Assembly (NCBI RefSeq): GCF_040676615.1
Contig: NZ_JBFAPI010000001.1
Coordinates: 124,001-188,000 of the forward strand
Direction: 5' to 3'
From: Asanoa sp040676615
GTDB taxonomy: Bacteria; Actinomycetota; Actinomycetes; Mycobacteriales; Micromonosporaceae
Length of the DNA stretch: 64,000 bases
The position numbers and the translations under genes are program-made. Within the stretch, counting starts at the first letter, position 1, and each line of letters begins with the position of its first letter. Shown here piece by piece: positions 18,261 through 28,589 of the stretch. The notes beneath the pieces are model-generated. The model did no database searches and had not been told where the DNA came from. It saw only the letters and a program-made list of their open reading frames with translations.

Positions 18261-18289
18261 TGTCAAATCGGCAGGTGATGGGTGACAAT
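18261..18289 (+). promoter_or_regulatory. Promoter of the terC riboswitch transcript
   Basis: TGTCAA (-35-like) and GACAAT (-10) are separated by 17 bases. Initiation about 7 bases downstream would place the 5' end just before the riboswitch. Confidence 0.5.
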
Positions 18290-18297
18290 GGTGCGCA

Positions 18298-18420
18298 GAG
18301 GAGGGGAGTATTCCCCCGCGGTGTTGTCGTCAACACGGCAGTCGTCCAGCGTCAGCTGGGCGTCGACCCGGCAACGCTGGTCACCGGGCCCACGGGCCCC
18401 GGTGGTGGAAGAGACCTCCC
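18298..18420 (+). ncRNA. yybP-ykoY (manganese) riboswitch upstream of terC
   Basis: The conserved blocks occur in order: GGGGAGTA (18303-18310), GTCGTCAACA (18326-18335), CCGGCAACGCTGGTCACC (18368-18385), and GAGACCTCC (18411-18419), whose CCTCC pairs with GGAGG at 18300-18304 to close P1. This family senses Mn2+ and commonly controls TerC/Alx/YybP-type membrane proteins, as here. The P1 3' strand AGACCTCC (18412-18419) is perfectly complementary to the ribosome-site segment GGAGGTCT (18471-18478). Translation control is therefore likely: metal-stabilised P1 would free the ribosome site. Confidence 0.85.
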
Positions 18421-18480
18421 GACAGTCACCACCCTGCACGTCGCCTGACGGCGATTGTCGTGTGCCTGCCGGAGGTCTAT

Positions 18481-19500
18481 TTGAACGCGCCCGCGTTGCA
18501 CGTGTCCCCGCTCGTCTGGGCCATCACCCTGATCGTCATGGTCGCGGTGCTGCTGGCCGACCTGTTCATCATCGGTCGGCGCCCACACGAGCCGAGCATC
18601 AAAGAGTCGACCATCTGGGTTTCGATCTACGTGGGGCTCGCCCTGCTGTTCGGGCTCGGACTGTGGCTCACCTCGGGCGGCGTGTTCGCCGGCGAGTTCT
18701 ATGCCGGCTGGCTGACCGAATACAGCCTGTCCGTCGACAACCTCTTCGTCTTCGTGATCATCATGACCCGGTTCATGGTGCCGCGGCATCTGCAACAGGA
18801 GGTGCTGCTCGTCGGCATCATCCTGGCGCTGGTGATGCGTGGCGCCTTCATCGCGGCCGGGTCGGCACTGATCAGCCAGTTCTCCTGGGTCTTCTACATC
18901 TTCGGCGCGTTCCTGGTCTACACGGCGATCAACTTCGCGCGGCAGGGTGAGCCGAGCGAGGAGGAGTTCAAGGAGAACATCGTGATCCGGTGGGTACGCC
19001 GGGCCGTGCCGTTCTCCCGAGACTTCGACGGCGCGAAGATCACCACCCGGGACGGCATGGGCAAGCGCCTGTTCACCCCGATGCTCGTCGTGATGATCGC
19101 GATCGGCACCACCGACCTGATCTTCGCGCTCGACTCGATCCCGGCCATCTTCGGCGTGACCAAGGAGCCCTATCTGGTCTTCACCGCCAACGTGTTCGCG
19201 CTGATGGGCCTGCGCCAGCTCTACTTCCTGCTCGGCGGCCTGCTCGACCGGCTGGTCTACCTCAACATCGGCCTGGCCGTCGTGCTGGCGTTCATCGGCG
19301 TGAAGCTGGTCCTGGAGGCCCTGGCCGACAACAACCTGCCGTTCCTCAACGGCGGCGAGCACATCAGCTGGGCACCGCACATCCCGATCTGGCTGTCGTT
19401 GTCGGTGATCCTCGGAACCCTGCTCATCGCGACCGTGGCCAGCCTGGCCAAATCGGCCAGCGACAAACGCAAGGAGCGCGAGCTGACCAGCGTCGGCTAG
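18481..19500 (+). CDS. TerC-family integral membrane protein (Alx/YybP type, Mn2+ efflux)
   Basis: 339 residues, about nine transmembrane helices. The two conserved acidic TerC motifs are present: TEYSLSVDNLFVFVIIMTRF and GTTDLIFALDSIPAIFGVT, each with an Asp in the membrane as in metal carriers. Members were named for tellurite resistance; Alx and related proteins export Mn2+ or load it into exported enzymes. The start is TTG 18481 because GGAGG (18471-18475) lies 5 bases upstream; GTG 18460 would have its start buried in the control hairpin. It is preceded by a manganese riboswitch and followed by a strong terminator, so it is a single-gene unit. Confidence 0.93.
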   Translation: MNAPALHVSPLVWAITLIVMVAVLLADLFIIGRRPHEPSIKESTIWVSIYVGLALLFGLGLWLTSGGVFAGEFYAGWLTEYSLSVDNLFVFVIIMTRFMVPRHLQQEVLLVGIILALVMRGAFIAAGSALISQFSWVFYIFGAFLVYTAINFARQGEPSEEEFKENIVIRWVRRAVPFSRDFDGAKITTRDGMGKRLFTPMLVVMIAIGTTDLIFALDSIPAIFGVTKEPYLVFTANVFALMGLRQLYFLLGGLLDRLVYLNIGLAVVLAFIGVKLVLEALADNNLPFLNGGEHISWAPHIPIWLSLSVILGTLLIATVASLAKSASDKRKERELTSVG

Positions 19501-19519
19501 CGCTCCGGAAAGACGAAGA

Positions 19520-19550
19520 CGCCGCCCCGGCGATCGCCGGGGCGGCGTTT
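19520..19550 (+). terminator. terC terminator
   Basis: CGCCGCCCCGGC and GCCGGGGCGGCG flank GATC, and the whole 28 bases form a perfect palindrome followed by TTT. It is 19 bases past the terC stop. Confidence 0.85.
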
Positions 19551-19679
19551 CGTGTCGATGTGCAGGTCGCCTCTCGGCGAGTGGCACGACGCGGCTCCAG
19601 CCGAACGGTATTCCGCGAGGGCAATTTAGGTGAGGCCCGGGGACACTGAACACACCGACATCTAGCTCAACCACGGGCT

Positions 19680-19701
19680 CCCGCCGGGCATTCCCGGCGG
19701 G
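19680..19701 (-). terminator. Terminator of the NlpC/P60 gene
   Basis: CCCGCCGGG and CCCGGCGGG form a 9-bp stem around a 4-base loop, 7 bases past the stop of the leftward gene. Confidence 0.65.
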
Positions 19702-19708
19702 GCGCGGT

Positions 19709-20635
19709 TCAGGCGACCCGGTGCGCCGCCACCAGCGTCGCCGCCCGCGCCTGCGACAGCGGCTCCTCCACCACGCGCCGCTGGGTGTAGCAGGCGTGCA
19801 GCATCCGCCCGGGCTCCCCGGTCACGATGCCGACGTGGTGGATGCGACGCCCGGGACGGGCGAAGAAATAGAGGTCACCGGCGCGTTCCGAGCCGAGCGG
19901 CACCGGCCGCGTCGCCTCGGCCTGGTCGGCGGCGTCGCGGGGGAGGGTCACGCCGAACCGGCGCCAGGACAGATGGACCAGACCGGAACAGTCGATGCCG
20001 TACGCGGACAGCCCGCCCCAGACGTAGGGCACGCCCCGCAACCGTGACGCCACGTCGAGCGCGGCGGCCGCGGCTCCACCGTCACCGGCCAAGGTCACCA
20101 CGTCGGAAGCGCGGACCCAACGCGGCTCGTCGCCGTCGAGGGAGCGCACCGGCAGCCAGCCGTCGACCGACGGCCCGGAAGAGGCCAGCCGGGTGCCGAG
20201 CACCACGTTGGCCAGCGCCACCGGCCCACCCGGGGACTCCCGCAGGTCGGTCGAGGTCGCGTCGACGACAAGGGTGGTGCCGTCGGCCGCGACCTGGGCC
20301 GCGACGGGAGCGAGCTGCGCACCCGGGATCCACCCCGGGTAACCACGGACGTCACGGACGCCGGGCTGCTGCAGCGCCACGACCCGGGCCCAACCGTCGT
20401 CACGGACCTCGTCGACCCGGACCCGCTCGCCCAGCAGCAACTGGCTCAGCACGCCCTCGCCGACCTGCTGCTCGGCCGACATCGACGCCACCCAGGAGGG
20501 GATGTCGGCGGTGCGCCCGAGCGCGCGGCTGTCGATCGGACGGACCGCGTCGGGTGTGGACCACAGAGTCGCGACGGCCACTCGCACCATCGCGTCGCTG
20601 CCCGCCCGCACCGCCCGTTGCCTGTCAGGTCGCAT
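19709..20635 (-). CDS. NlpC/P60-family cell-wall endopeptidase (YkfC-like)
   Basis: 308 residues. An N-terminal helical segment and SH3-like modules (about 55-125 and 130-185) precede a C40 peptidase domain from about 190. Catalytic residues are visible: Cys in SAYGIDCSGLVHLSWRRFG, His in GRRIHHVGIVTG, then HACYTQRRV. Enzymes with this layout (YkfC) cut gamma-D-Glu-diaminopimelate bonds in muropeptides. No clear signal peptide, so it may act in the cytoplasm or be atypically exported. It lies downstream of a dipeptide epimerase on the same strand, and its own promoter lies 52 bases upstream, which suits murein-peptide recycling. ATG 20635 has a G-rich run upstream; ATG 20590 is an alternative. 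Confidence 0.88.
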   Translation of the reverse strand: MRPDRQRAVRAGSDAMVRVAVATLWSTPDAVRPIDSRALGRTADIPSWVASMSAEQQVGEGVLSQLLLGERVRVDEVRDDGWARVVALQQPGVRDVRGYPGWIPGAQLAPVAAQVAADGTTLVVDATSTDLRESPGGPVALANVVLGTRLASSGPSVDGWLPVRSLDGDEPRWVRASDVVTLAGDGGAAAAALDVASRLRGVPYVWGGLSAYGIDCSGLVHLSWRRFGVTLPRDAADQAEATRPVPLGSERAGDLYFFARPGRRIHHVGIVTGEPGRMLHACYTQRRVVEEPLSQARAATLVAAHRVA

Positions 20636-20686
20636 CGTCGCCCGCCCCCCGTCCGCACCGCCGACGGGGTACCCACCCCTCCAGTC

Positions 20687-20715
20687 AGGCTACGAAAATC
20701 TTCGCCGGTGCTCAA
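20687..20715 (-). promoter_or_regulatory. Promoter of the NlpC/P60 gene
   Basis: Read on the minus strand, TTGAGC (20710-20715) and TAGCCT (20687-20692) are separated by exactly 17 bases. This would give a leader of about 45 bases. Confidence 0.6.
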
Positions 20716-20818
20716 TCGCCCGCTGGAACTCTCCTTCATTCTGACCGCTCGGCCGACCCCGACGGGCCGACCGTCCGGATCCTCGGCCACATGCCCCATT
20801 GACCGACCAAAGGAAGCG

Positions 20819-21895
20819 TCAGGACGCGGAAAGGGTCAGACCGAGCCCCGGCGAGTCCGGCAGCACCACCGACGCGGCGTCGTAGGTCAGGCCCCCGACC
20901 ACCGGTGAGGACGCCAGCCACCAGGCCGCGTCGAGGTCCGGCACCGCGGTCGTACCGCAGGCGGCCACCAGGCTGGCCGCGGCACCGACGCCGACCGGGC
21001 TCTCCATCATCGTGCCGACGATCGTGCCCATGTCGTGAGCCTCGGCCAGCGCCAGCAGCGTGCGCGCGGGAGCGAGCCCGCCGCACTTGGCCAGCTTCAC
21101 GTTGACCATGTCGGCCGCCCGGCTGCGGATCACGCTGACCAGGTCGCGAACGCCATACACGGACTCGTCGGCCAGGATCGGCACGTCGACCCGGTCGGTG
21201 ACCCAGCGCAGGCCCTCGATGTCGCGATGGTCCACCGGCTGCTCGACCAACTCCAGGTCGGCACCGGCGTCCTGGGCGGCGCGGATGATCCGTACCGCCT
21301 CCTTCGCGGTCCAGCCCTGGTTGGCGTCGAGCCGGATGCGCGTCGCGACGCCGGCGGCGGCGCGCACGTCGCGGATCCGGGCCAGATCGGTCGACGGGTC
21401 GGCGCCGACCTTGACCTTGAGCACGGTGAAGCCCTCGGCCACCCGGGCCCGCGCCGCGCCGGCGACGCCGATCTCGTCGGCCGCGGTCAGCGTCACGTCG
21501 GTGGGCACCCGCCGGGCGCTGCCGCCGAGCAACCGCGCCAGGGGTACGCCCAACCGCCGCGCCGACAGGTCGTGCAGCGCGACGTCGACCGCCGCCTTGG
21601 CCGTCTCGTTGCCCGCGACGGCACCGGCGGTGGCCCGGCACAGGGCCACGAGGTCGTCCGGGTCGCGCCCGACCAGCAGCGGCCGCAGCATCGAGGTGAC
21701 GCACGCCTCCGAGCCGGCCAGCGACGCCCCGGTGACCTGCCAGACCTGCGGCGCCTCGCCGAACCCGGAGCGGCCGTCACTGTCGACGATCTCGACGATC
21801 AGCGTCTCCACCGACGTGGCCCGGCGCAGGGCCGTCACGAACGGCGTGTGCAGCGGCGCGCGTACCCGGTGGGTCTTGACATCCTCGATCGTCAC
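20819..21895 (-). CDS. L-Ala-D/L-Glu (dipeptide) epimerase, enolase superfamily
   Basis: 358 residues. The capping domain (FVTALRRATSVETLIVEI) precedes the TIM barrel. The lysine pair after strand 2 is in VLKVKVGADPS, metal ligands are in RLDANQGW, LVEQPVD and ILADESV, and the opposite-face lysine is in MVNVKLAKCGG. This set is diagnostic of muconate-lactonising-type members that epimerise dipeptides. Next to the NlpC/P60 endopeptidase it most likely converts L-Ala-D-Glu from murein to L-Ala-L-Glu for reuse. It starts at GTG 21895: read leftward, TAGGGT (21903-21908) ends 7 bases before, indicating a leaderless message. Confidence 0.88.
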   Translation of the reverse strand: MTIEDVKTHRVRAPLHTPFVTALRRATSVETLIVEIVDSDGRSGFGEAPQVWQVTGASLAGSEACVTSMLRPLLVGRDPDDLVALCRATAGAVAGNETAKAAVDVALHDLSARRLGVPLARLLGGSARRVPTDVTLTAADEIGVAGAARARVAEGFTVLKVKVGADPSTDLARIRDVRAAAGVATRIRLDANQGWTAKEAVRIIRAAQDAGADLELVEQPVDHRDIEGLRWVTDRVDVPILADESVYGVRDLVSVIRSRAADMVNVKLAKCGGLAPARTLLALAEAHDMGTIVGTMMESPVGVGAAASLVAACGTTAVPDLDAAWWLASSPVVGGLTYDAASVVLPDSPGLGLTLSAS

Positions 21896-21902
21896 GTGCG
21901 GC

Positions 21903-21908
21903 ACCCTA
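21903..21908 (-). promoter_or_regulatory. -10 of a leaderless epimerase transcript
   Basis: On the minus strand TAGGGT ends 7 bases before GTG 21895, with no ribosome site. Confidence 0.45.
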
Positions 21909-21941
21909 TCCGGAGAAGCTGTGTGCGTCGGGAGGCTGAGT

Positions 21942-22739
21942 ATGACGGCGGAGTGGTCGCTCACGGGTGCACCCAACGCCCGTGACCTGGGCGGGCTCGT
22001 GGGGGCAGGCGGGCGCCCGGTGCGGGCCGGTGCCCTGATCCGGGCCAGCGGCCTGGGCCGGTTGGTCGACGACGACCTGCCGACGTTGGGCAAGCTCGGC
22101 CTCGCCTGCGTGGTCGACCTCCGGGCCGCGTCGGAGATCGAGGTCGCACCGCCGGACCGGTTGGTCGGCGAGCCGAGGGTGGTGCACATCCCGGTACACG
22201 ACCCGGCGCACCCCGTCTTCACCTACGTCTCGGCCGTGATGCTCGGGCACGACCTCGGTGCCTACGAGGCGCTGGCCCGGGAGGGCACCACGGGCGCGAT
22301 GGAGGCGATCTACCGCTGGTTCGTCGCGAGCCCGGTGGCGGCCGAGGCGTTCACCCGCGCGGTCCGCGAGGTGGCCGAGCCGGGCAACCTGCCGCTGCTC
22401 TACCACTGCAGCGCCGGCAAGGACCGCACCGGTTGGCTCTCGGTGATCCTGTTGACCGCGCTCGGCGTCGACGCCGACGCGATCCGCGCCGACTACCTGC
22501 GCACCAACGACCTGGCCGACGGCGTCAACGAGTCGATCCTGGGCGCGATGCTGGTCCGCCGGCCGGGACTGGACCTCGATGCGGTCCGGCCGGTGCTGGA
22601 GGCCCGCGGTTCCTACCTCGACGCGGCCTACGACGAGGTCACCAGGCGGCACGGCGACATGGACGGCTATCTGCGCGATGCCCTCGGCATGGACGCCGAC
22701 ATGGTCAGCGGGCTCCGGGAGCGCCTGCTCGAGCCCTGA
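21942..22739 (+). CDS. Protein-tyrosine phosphatase (Y_phosphatase3 type)
   Basis: 265 residues. The signature loop HCSAGKDRTG contains the nucleophilic Cys and the phosphate-binding Arg (C-x5-R). N-terminal NARDLGG and CVVDLRAASEIE are the conserved blocks of the Y_phosphatase3 family, whose members dephosphorylate protein tyrosine, phosphoinositides or small phosphates. GGGAGG (21930-21935) sits 6 bases before ATG 21942. It is divergent from the epimerase and overlaps the 3' end of the convergent beta-lactamase-like gene by 35 bases. A second family member lies at 40528. Confidence 0.88.
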   Translation: MTAEWSLTGAPNARDLGGLVGAGGRPVRAGALIRASGLGRLVDDDLPTLGKLGLACVVDLRAASEIEVAPPDRLVGEPRVVHIPVHDPAHPVFTYVSAVMLGHDLGAYEALAREGTTGAMEAIYRWFVASPVAAEAFTRAVREVAEPGNLPLLYHCSAGKDRTGWLSVILLTALGVDADAIRADYLRTNDLADGVNESILGAMLVRRPGLDLDAVRPVLEARGSYLDAAYDEVTRRHGDMDGYLRDALGMDADMVSGLRERLLEP

Positions 22740-23544
22740 CGGCCCAGGCCGCCGCGGACACGCCCGCGACGAGCGCGCACGCGGCCTCGTCGGGCAGTGC
22801 GGTCGAGGTGCAGACCACCACGGTGTACGGCGGTGCGTCTTCCGGGAACACGACGCCGGCGCCGTGCCGTACCCCGGTGATCCAGCCGTTCTTGTGTGCC
22901 ACCCGGGTGCCGGCGGGCAGCCCGGCGACCAGGTCGTCGCGGTGTTCGTTGGCCTCCAGCAACGCCAGCACCTCGGCGCGGGCACCGGCCGGGACGACGT
23001 CGCCGGCCACGACGGCGCCGAACAGCGCGGCCAGGTCGCCCGCCGTGACCAGGTTGGAGACGCCGGCGACCCGGGCCGCGTCGTCTTCGATGCCGCGCGC
23101 GGTGACGCTGTGCGTCGCGCCGGCCAGCCGCCAGACCTCCTGCGCGGCCGGCAGCCCGACCGCGCCGAGGCACAGGTTCGTCGCCAGGTTGCCGGAGCGG
23201 ACGATCATCTGCCGGGCCAGTGCCCGCAGGGTGCTGGTGCCGCCGAGCAGCGCCCAGGTCGCCGTGTCGCTGTCTTCGGCCGGGTCGTTGCCGTAGGGCT
23301 CGGCACCCGGCGCGGCCGACTCGTGTCTGTTGTGGACGGTGACCGGCGCGTCGAGGTCGAGCAGCCCGGCCGCGGCGGCGCGGTGCAGCGCGACCAGCAC
23401 GCCCACCTTCATCGTGCTGGCGGCGTAGTGGGTCGCGGCGGCGAGCCGGGCGTAGGCGGGCGGGCCGCCGACCGGGCCGATCCACGCGGACGCGACTCCG
23501 GGCGCGGCGGCCAGGGCGCGGTCGACGTCGGCAAGGCTGTCCAT
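22705..23544 (-). CDS. Class A beta-lactamase-like serine hydrolase
   Basis: 279 residues. The Ser-x-x-Lys motif is ASTMK (Ser is the nucleophile), a Ser-Gly-Asn motif occurs in VRSGNLATNL, and HKNGWITG replaces the usual Lys-Thr-Gly. Class A enzymes have a Glu-containing omega loop; the candidate here (ATHSVTARGIEDDA) resembles the family's E-R-G-I-E-D type. There is no signal peptide, unlike secreted beta-lactamases, so it may be a cytoplasmic or atypically exported hydrolase. Its neighbourhood is rich in cell-wall enzymes. ATG 23544 follows a TATCGT box with a 7-base gap: leaderless. Confidence 0.85.
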   Translation of the reverse strand: MDSLADVDRALAAAPGVASAWIGPVGGPPAYARLAAATHYAASTMKVGVLVALHRAAAAGLLDLDAPVTVHNRHESAAPGAEPYGNDPAEDSDTATWALLGGTSTLRALARQMIVRSGNLATNLCLGAVGLPAAQEVWRLAGATHSVTARGIEDDAARVAGVSNLVTAGDLAALFGAVVAGDVVPAGARAEVLALLEANEHRDDLVAGLPAGTRVAHKNGWITGVRHGAGVVFPEDAPPYTVVVCTSTALPDEAACALVAGVSAAAWAVRARAGAPGAR

Positions 23545-23551
23545 CGCGCCG

Positions 23552-23557
23552 ACGATA
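23552..23557 (-). promoter_or_regulatory. -10 of a leaderless beta-lactamase-like transcript
   Basis: On the minus strand TATCGT ends 7 bases before ATG 23544. Confidence 0.45.
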
Positions 23558-23604
23558 GTGTGCGCTGTCCGCGAACACCGACCCACCCGCCCGGGCGTAC
23601 GAGC

Positions 23605-23610
23605 TAGCGT
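23605..23610 (+). promoter_or_regulatory. -10 of a leaderless methyltransferase transcript
   Basis: TAGCGT ends 6 bases before ATG 23617. Confidence 0.4.
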
Positions 23611-23616
23611 GCCGGG

Positions 23617-24285
23617 ATGACCGCCCCGGCCTATGACGCGCACGCCGACTGGTACGAGACGTACACGCGGGATGTCTCGGTCTTCATGGACCGGGTCCGC
23701 GGGCACCTGGCCGACCTGCTCGGCCCCGGCCGGGGCACCTGCCTCGACCTGTGTTGCGGCGGGGGAGCGCACGCCGCGACGATCCGCGGCCTCGGCTGGA
23801 CGCCGGTCGGCGTCGACCTGTCTCAGGGCCAACTTCGCTGGGCCCGCGGCCGGTTGCCGGTCGCCGCCGGCGAAGCGACCGGGTTGCCGCTGGCCGGCGG
23901 CGCCGTCCCGGCGGTGGCCTGCGTGCTGGCGCACACCGACCTGCCGGACTACGCCGCGGCCCTGCGCGAGGCGGCGCGGGTGCTGGCCCCGGGCGGCCGG
24001 CTGGTGCACGTCGGGGTGCACCCGTGCTTCGTGGGCGCGTTCGCCGACCGCTCCGACGCCGAGAAGATCACGATCGACGCCCGCTACGCCGACCGATCGC
24101 ACACGTTCGACGCCTGGGCGCCGCACGGCGTGCGGGCCCGGGTCGGCGCGTGGCACGTGCCGCTGGCCGACCTGCTCAACGCGGTCACCGGGGCCGGCCT
24201 GCGGATCGAGCGGGTGGCCGAGTCGGGGCCGAACGGCATCGCCGACCTGTTCGCCTTCCGCGCCCGGAAACCGGTCACCAGTTGA
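23617..24285 (+). CDS. Class I SAM-dependent methyltransferase
   Basis: 222 residues. Motifs: YDAHADWYETYT at the start, CLDLCCGGGAHAATI (SAM-binding motif I), VGVDLSQGQLRWARG, VACVLAHTDLPDYAAAL and AARVLAPGGRLVHVGVHP. The pattern fits Methyltransf_11-type small-molecule methyltransferases; the substrate is unknown. It overlaps the 3' end of the convergent lytic transglycosylase by 11 bases. The start codon follows a leaderless-type -10. Confidence 0.88.
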   Translation: MTAPAYDAHADWYETYTRDVSVFMDRVRGHLADLLGPGRGTCLDLCCGGGAHAATIRGLGWTPVGVDLSQGQLRWARGRLPVAAGEATGLPLAGGAVPAVACVLAHTDLPDYAAALREAARVLAPGGRLVHVGVHPCFVGAFADRSDAEKITIDARYADRSHTFDAWAPHGVRARVGAWHVPLADLLNAVTGAGLRIERVAESGPNGIADLFAFRARKPVTS

Positions 24286-25129
24286 GGCACTCGCAGTTGG
24301 TCATCAGCGACCGCACGTTGTCGACGTATTGCGGGTTGGGGATCTTCAGGCCCGCATCGGTGTCGACCGCCCCCGGGCCGAAGTTGTAGGCCGCGATCAC
24401 GGCGTTGAGCAGGCACAGGTCGCTGTGGTCGGCGCAGTCGGCCGGGTCGGCCGAATAGTCGCCCTCGAAATAGACGTCGCCGAAGTATTTGATCAGCCAG
24501 GCCAGGTAGTTGGCGCCGAGCGCGGCGTTGTCGCGGTATTCGTCGATGTCGTAGCTCTGGTCGAAGCGCTGGTTGACGAATGTCGCGGTGTCGGCCATGA
24601 CCTGCATCAGCCCGACGCCGCCGTCGCAGGCGACGATGTTGGACTGCCAGCCACTCTCCTGATAGGCGGTGGCCTTGACCAGGTTGAGCGGCACCCGCAG
24701 GCTCGGCGCGCTGCTCGGCCAGTAGGTGCGGCTCGCGGCGTCGGTCAACGCGGCCTTGGCGTCGGCCCGGCTCGCCTGCGTGCCGACGTAGCGCGGCTTG
24801 GTGCAACCGGCGGCGGGCTTCGGCGGGGCGGGCGGCAGCTTCTCGGTGGTCGCGTGCCGCGGCGGGCTCTTCTTCTTGACGGTCTTCCTGGGTGTCGGCG
24901 CCTTGGTGGTGCTCGGCGGCTTCGTCGGCGCGGCTCCGAGGCCGACCGAGCCAGCGTCGGCGGCGGGCCCTTCCACCGGCGCGTCGGGCGACTCGGCCAC
25001 GTCGCCGCCGGCTTGGACCCCGCTGGCGGTCGTGCCGGTGCTGGCATCGGCGGACCGGCCGCACCCGCCCGCGAGCAACAGCGCGCCGACGGCGCAGAGC
25101 GTGACCACATGACGGCCGAACCTGACCAT
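24275..25129 (-). CDS. Lipoprotein lytic transglycosylase (SLT domain)
   Basis: 284 residues. A signal peptide ends in a lipobox LLLAGGC with Cys23, so the protein is anchored to the outer face of the membrane. A linker rich in Thr/Lys/Pro spans about residues 30-105. The SLT goose-lysozyme-like domain follows, with the catalytic Glu in TAYQESGWQSN, then GGVGLMQVMADT, NAALGANYLAWL and VIAAYNFGPGAV. Such enzymes cut the glycan chain of peptidoglycan, leaving anhydro-muramic acid ends. Four Cys in the second half may form disulfides. Confidence 0.92.
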   Translation of the reverse strand: MVRFGRHVVTLCAVGALLLAGGCGRSADASTGTTASGVQAGGDVAESPDAPVEGPAADAGSVGLGAAPTKPPSTTKAPTPRKTVKKKSPPRHATTEKLPPAPPKPAAGCTKPRYVGTQASRADAKAALTDAASRTYWPSSAPSLRVPLNLVKATAYQESGWQSNIVACDGGVGLMQVMADTATFVNQRFDQSYDIDEYRDNAALGANYLAWLIKYFGDVYFEGDYSADPADCADHSDLCLLNAVIAAYNFGPGAVDTDAGLKIPNPQYVDNVRSLMTNCECLNW

Positions 25130-25159
25130 CGCACCTCCCCCGTAACGGGAGCGAGGCTA

Positions 25160-26581
25160 TCAGCCGGCCAGGTTACCGACCGTCCCGCTCTGCGCGGGCT
25201 GTGCGCTGACGACGGCCGGCAGCTCCTCGCTCTCACCGTCGTCGCGGCTGGCCCAGGCCACCATGAAGAAGAGCGTCCACATCACGCCGAGCAGCACCGA
25301 CGTCGCGGTCTCGCTGGCTGTGCTCCAGCCCAGGTAGAGCCGGGCGCCGCTGAGGCTGACCAGCGCCGCGGCCGCCACCGTCCACAGCGCCACCCGCAGC
25401 GGCCAGTGCCGCCGCCGGGAGAGCAGCCAGGCCAACGTGCAGAAGCCGGCCGTCAGCACCGCGTTCTGGCTCGGGAACAGGCCGGAGACCGAGGCGCTGG
25501 CCGGGGTCAGGTCGCCGCCCCGGGTCACGTCGGAGATCACCGCGAGCACCACCAGCGGTACGAACGCGAAGCCGGTGCTGAGCAGGGTGACCAGGTCGCC
25601 CCGCCAGGACCGGTGCCGCCAGGCCAGCAGCAGGGCGACCAGCGCGACCACCAGGATCAGCAGCGAGCCGCGCAGCACGCCGAGGGTGTCGCGGGCGATG
25701 TCGACGACGTGGTCGGTGCGGCGGGGCGCGAACCAGCCGGCGATGTTGTCGTCGATGATGCTCAGCCCGCTCTGGTCGACCGCCCACTTCATCACGAAGG
25801 CCAGGCCGAAGCCGATGCCGAACAGCAGGGCGACACCGGCGACCAGGTTGGCGACCAGCGCCCAGCGGCGGCCGACGCGCATGGTGAGCAGGAAGAACAG
25901 CACTCCGAAGCGTTGGTTGACCCAGCGTAGCGGCGGTAACGCCCCGGCCCGGGCGACCAGTGCCCGCCACGGGTCGGGGTTGCGGCCGAGCCAGCGGCCG
26001 ACCAGCACGATCGCGATGATCGTGGCGACCAGGATCAGCACGGCGCCGGTGGCCTTGCCGAAGTATTCGGAGACCGTCTCGTACGACTCGCCGGCGGCGT
26101 AGCCGACCAGCACCGAGGCGCCGACGAACAGGGTCACGCCGGGTGCGTTCCAGGCCGCGAAACGGCGGTAGGGCATCTCGGCGGCGCCGGCCAGGCGCGG
26201 GGTGAGCGTGCGTGCGAAAGCAACAAATCGGGCTACGAAGACGCCACGGCCGCCGAGGCGGTGCAGCAGGCCCTCGGCCTTGGCCCAGCGTTCCGGGCCG
26301 ACCCGGCCACCCCAGCGCCCCTCGCGCAGCCGCTCGCCGTAGCGGCGACCGGCGCGGAACGCCAGCGAGTCGCCGAGCAACCCGGCGACGACCATCAACC
26401 CGATTGTCAACGGCAGGTTGAGCGTCCCCCGGAACGCGAGAAACCCCACCAGCAATAACGTCGCCTCGGCCGGAAACACCAGCCCCAGCAACACCGCGGT
26501 TTCACCCGCGATCAAGATGAATGCGACCACGTAGATCACGGCAGGTGGCAGATCTGCCAGCCGTGTCAGTAGATCGACCAT
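25160..26581 (-). CDS. DedA-family membrane protein fused to a degenerate PAP2 domain
   Basis: 473 residues, about 11 membrane segments. Residues 1-200 are DedA/VTT: ETAVLLGLVFPAEATLLLVG, LGDSLAFRAGRRYG, and FVARFVAFARTLTPRLAGAAEM with the family's F-x-R-F-x-P-x-x-R-[AT] type motif. From about 250 a six-helix PAP2-like phosphatase domain follows, but its active-site motifs are altered: FPSQN stands where FPSGH is expected, and ARLYLGWSTASE replaces the S-R-x5-H-x3-D pattern. The KX6RP motif is not seen. The phosphatase is therefore probably inactive, and the second half may bind or move undecaprenyl or phospholipid phosphates. ATG 26581 begins the membrane protein. Confidence 0.88.
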   Translation of the reverse strand: MVDLLTRLADLPPAVIYVVAFILIAGETAVLLGLVFPAEATLLLVGFLAFRGTLNLPLTIGLMVVAGLLGDSLAFRAGRRYGERLREGRWGGRVGPERWAKAEGLLHRLGGRGVFVARFVAFARTLTPRLAGAAEMPYRRFAAWNAPGVTLFVGASVLVGYAAGESYETVSEYFGKATGAVLILVATIIAIVLVGRWLGRNPDPWRALVARAGALPPLRWVNQRFGVLFFLLTMRVGRRWALVANLVAGVALLFGIGFGLAFVMKWAVDQSGLSIIDDNIAGWFAPRRTDHVVDIARDTLGVLRGSLLILVVALVALLLAWRHRSWRGDLVTLLSTGFAFVPLVVLAVISDVTRGGDLTPASASVSGLFPSQNAVLTAGFCTLAWLLSRRRHWPLRVALWTVAAAALVSLSGARLYLGWSTASETATSVLLGVMWTLFFMVAWASRDDGESEELPAVVSAQPAQSGTVGNLAG

Positions 26582-26711
26582 TGCGTCCCCCGGCCCACGG
26601 GACCAGCATGCCAGTGCGGGACTGCTCGAAAACAGGCAATAAGCAGAGATCCGGGCCACCTCGGGGATACCCCGACGGGGTCGGAGTTGGCGCGACCGGG
26701 AGGATGGACAC

Positions 26712-28580
<1,869 letters not shown>

Positions 28581-28589
28581 CCGTCTCTT

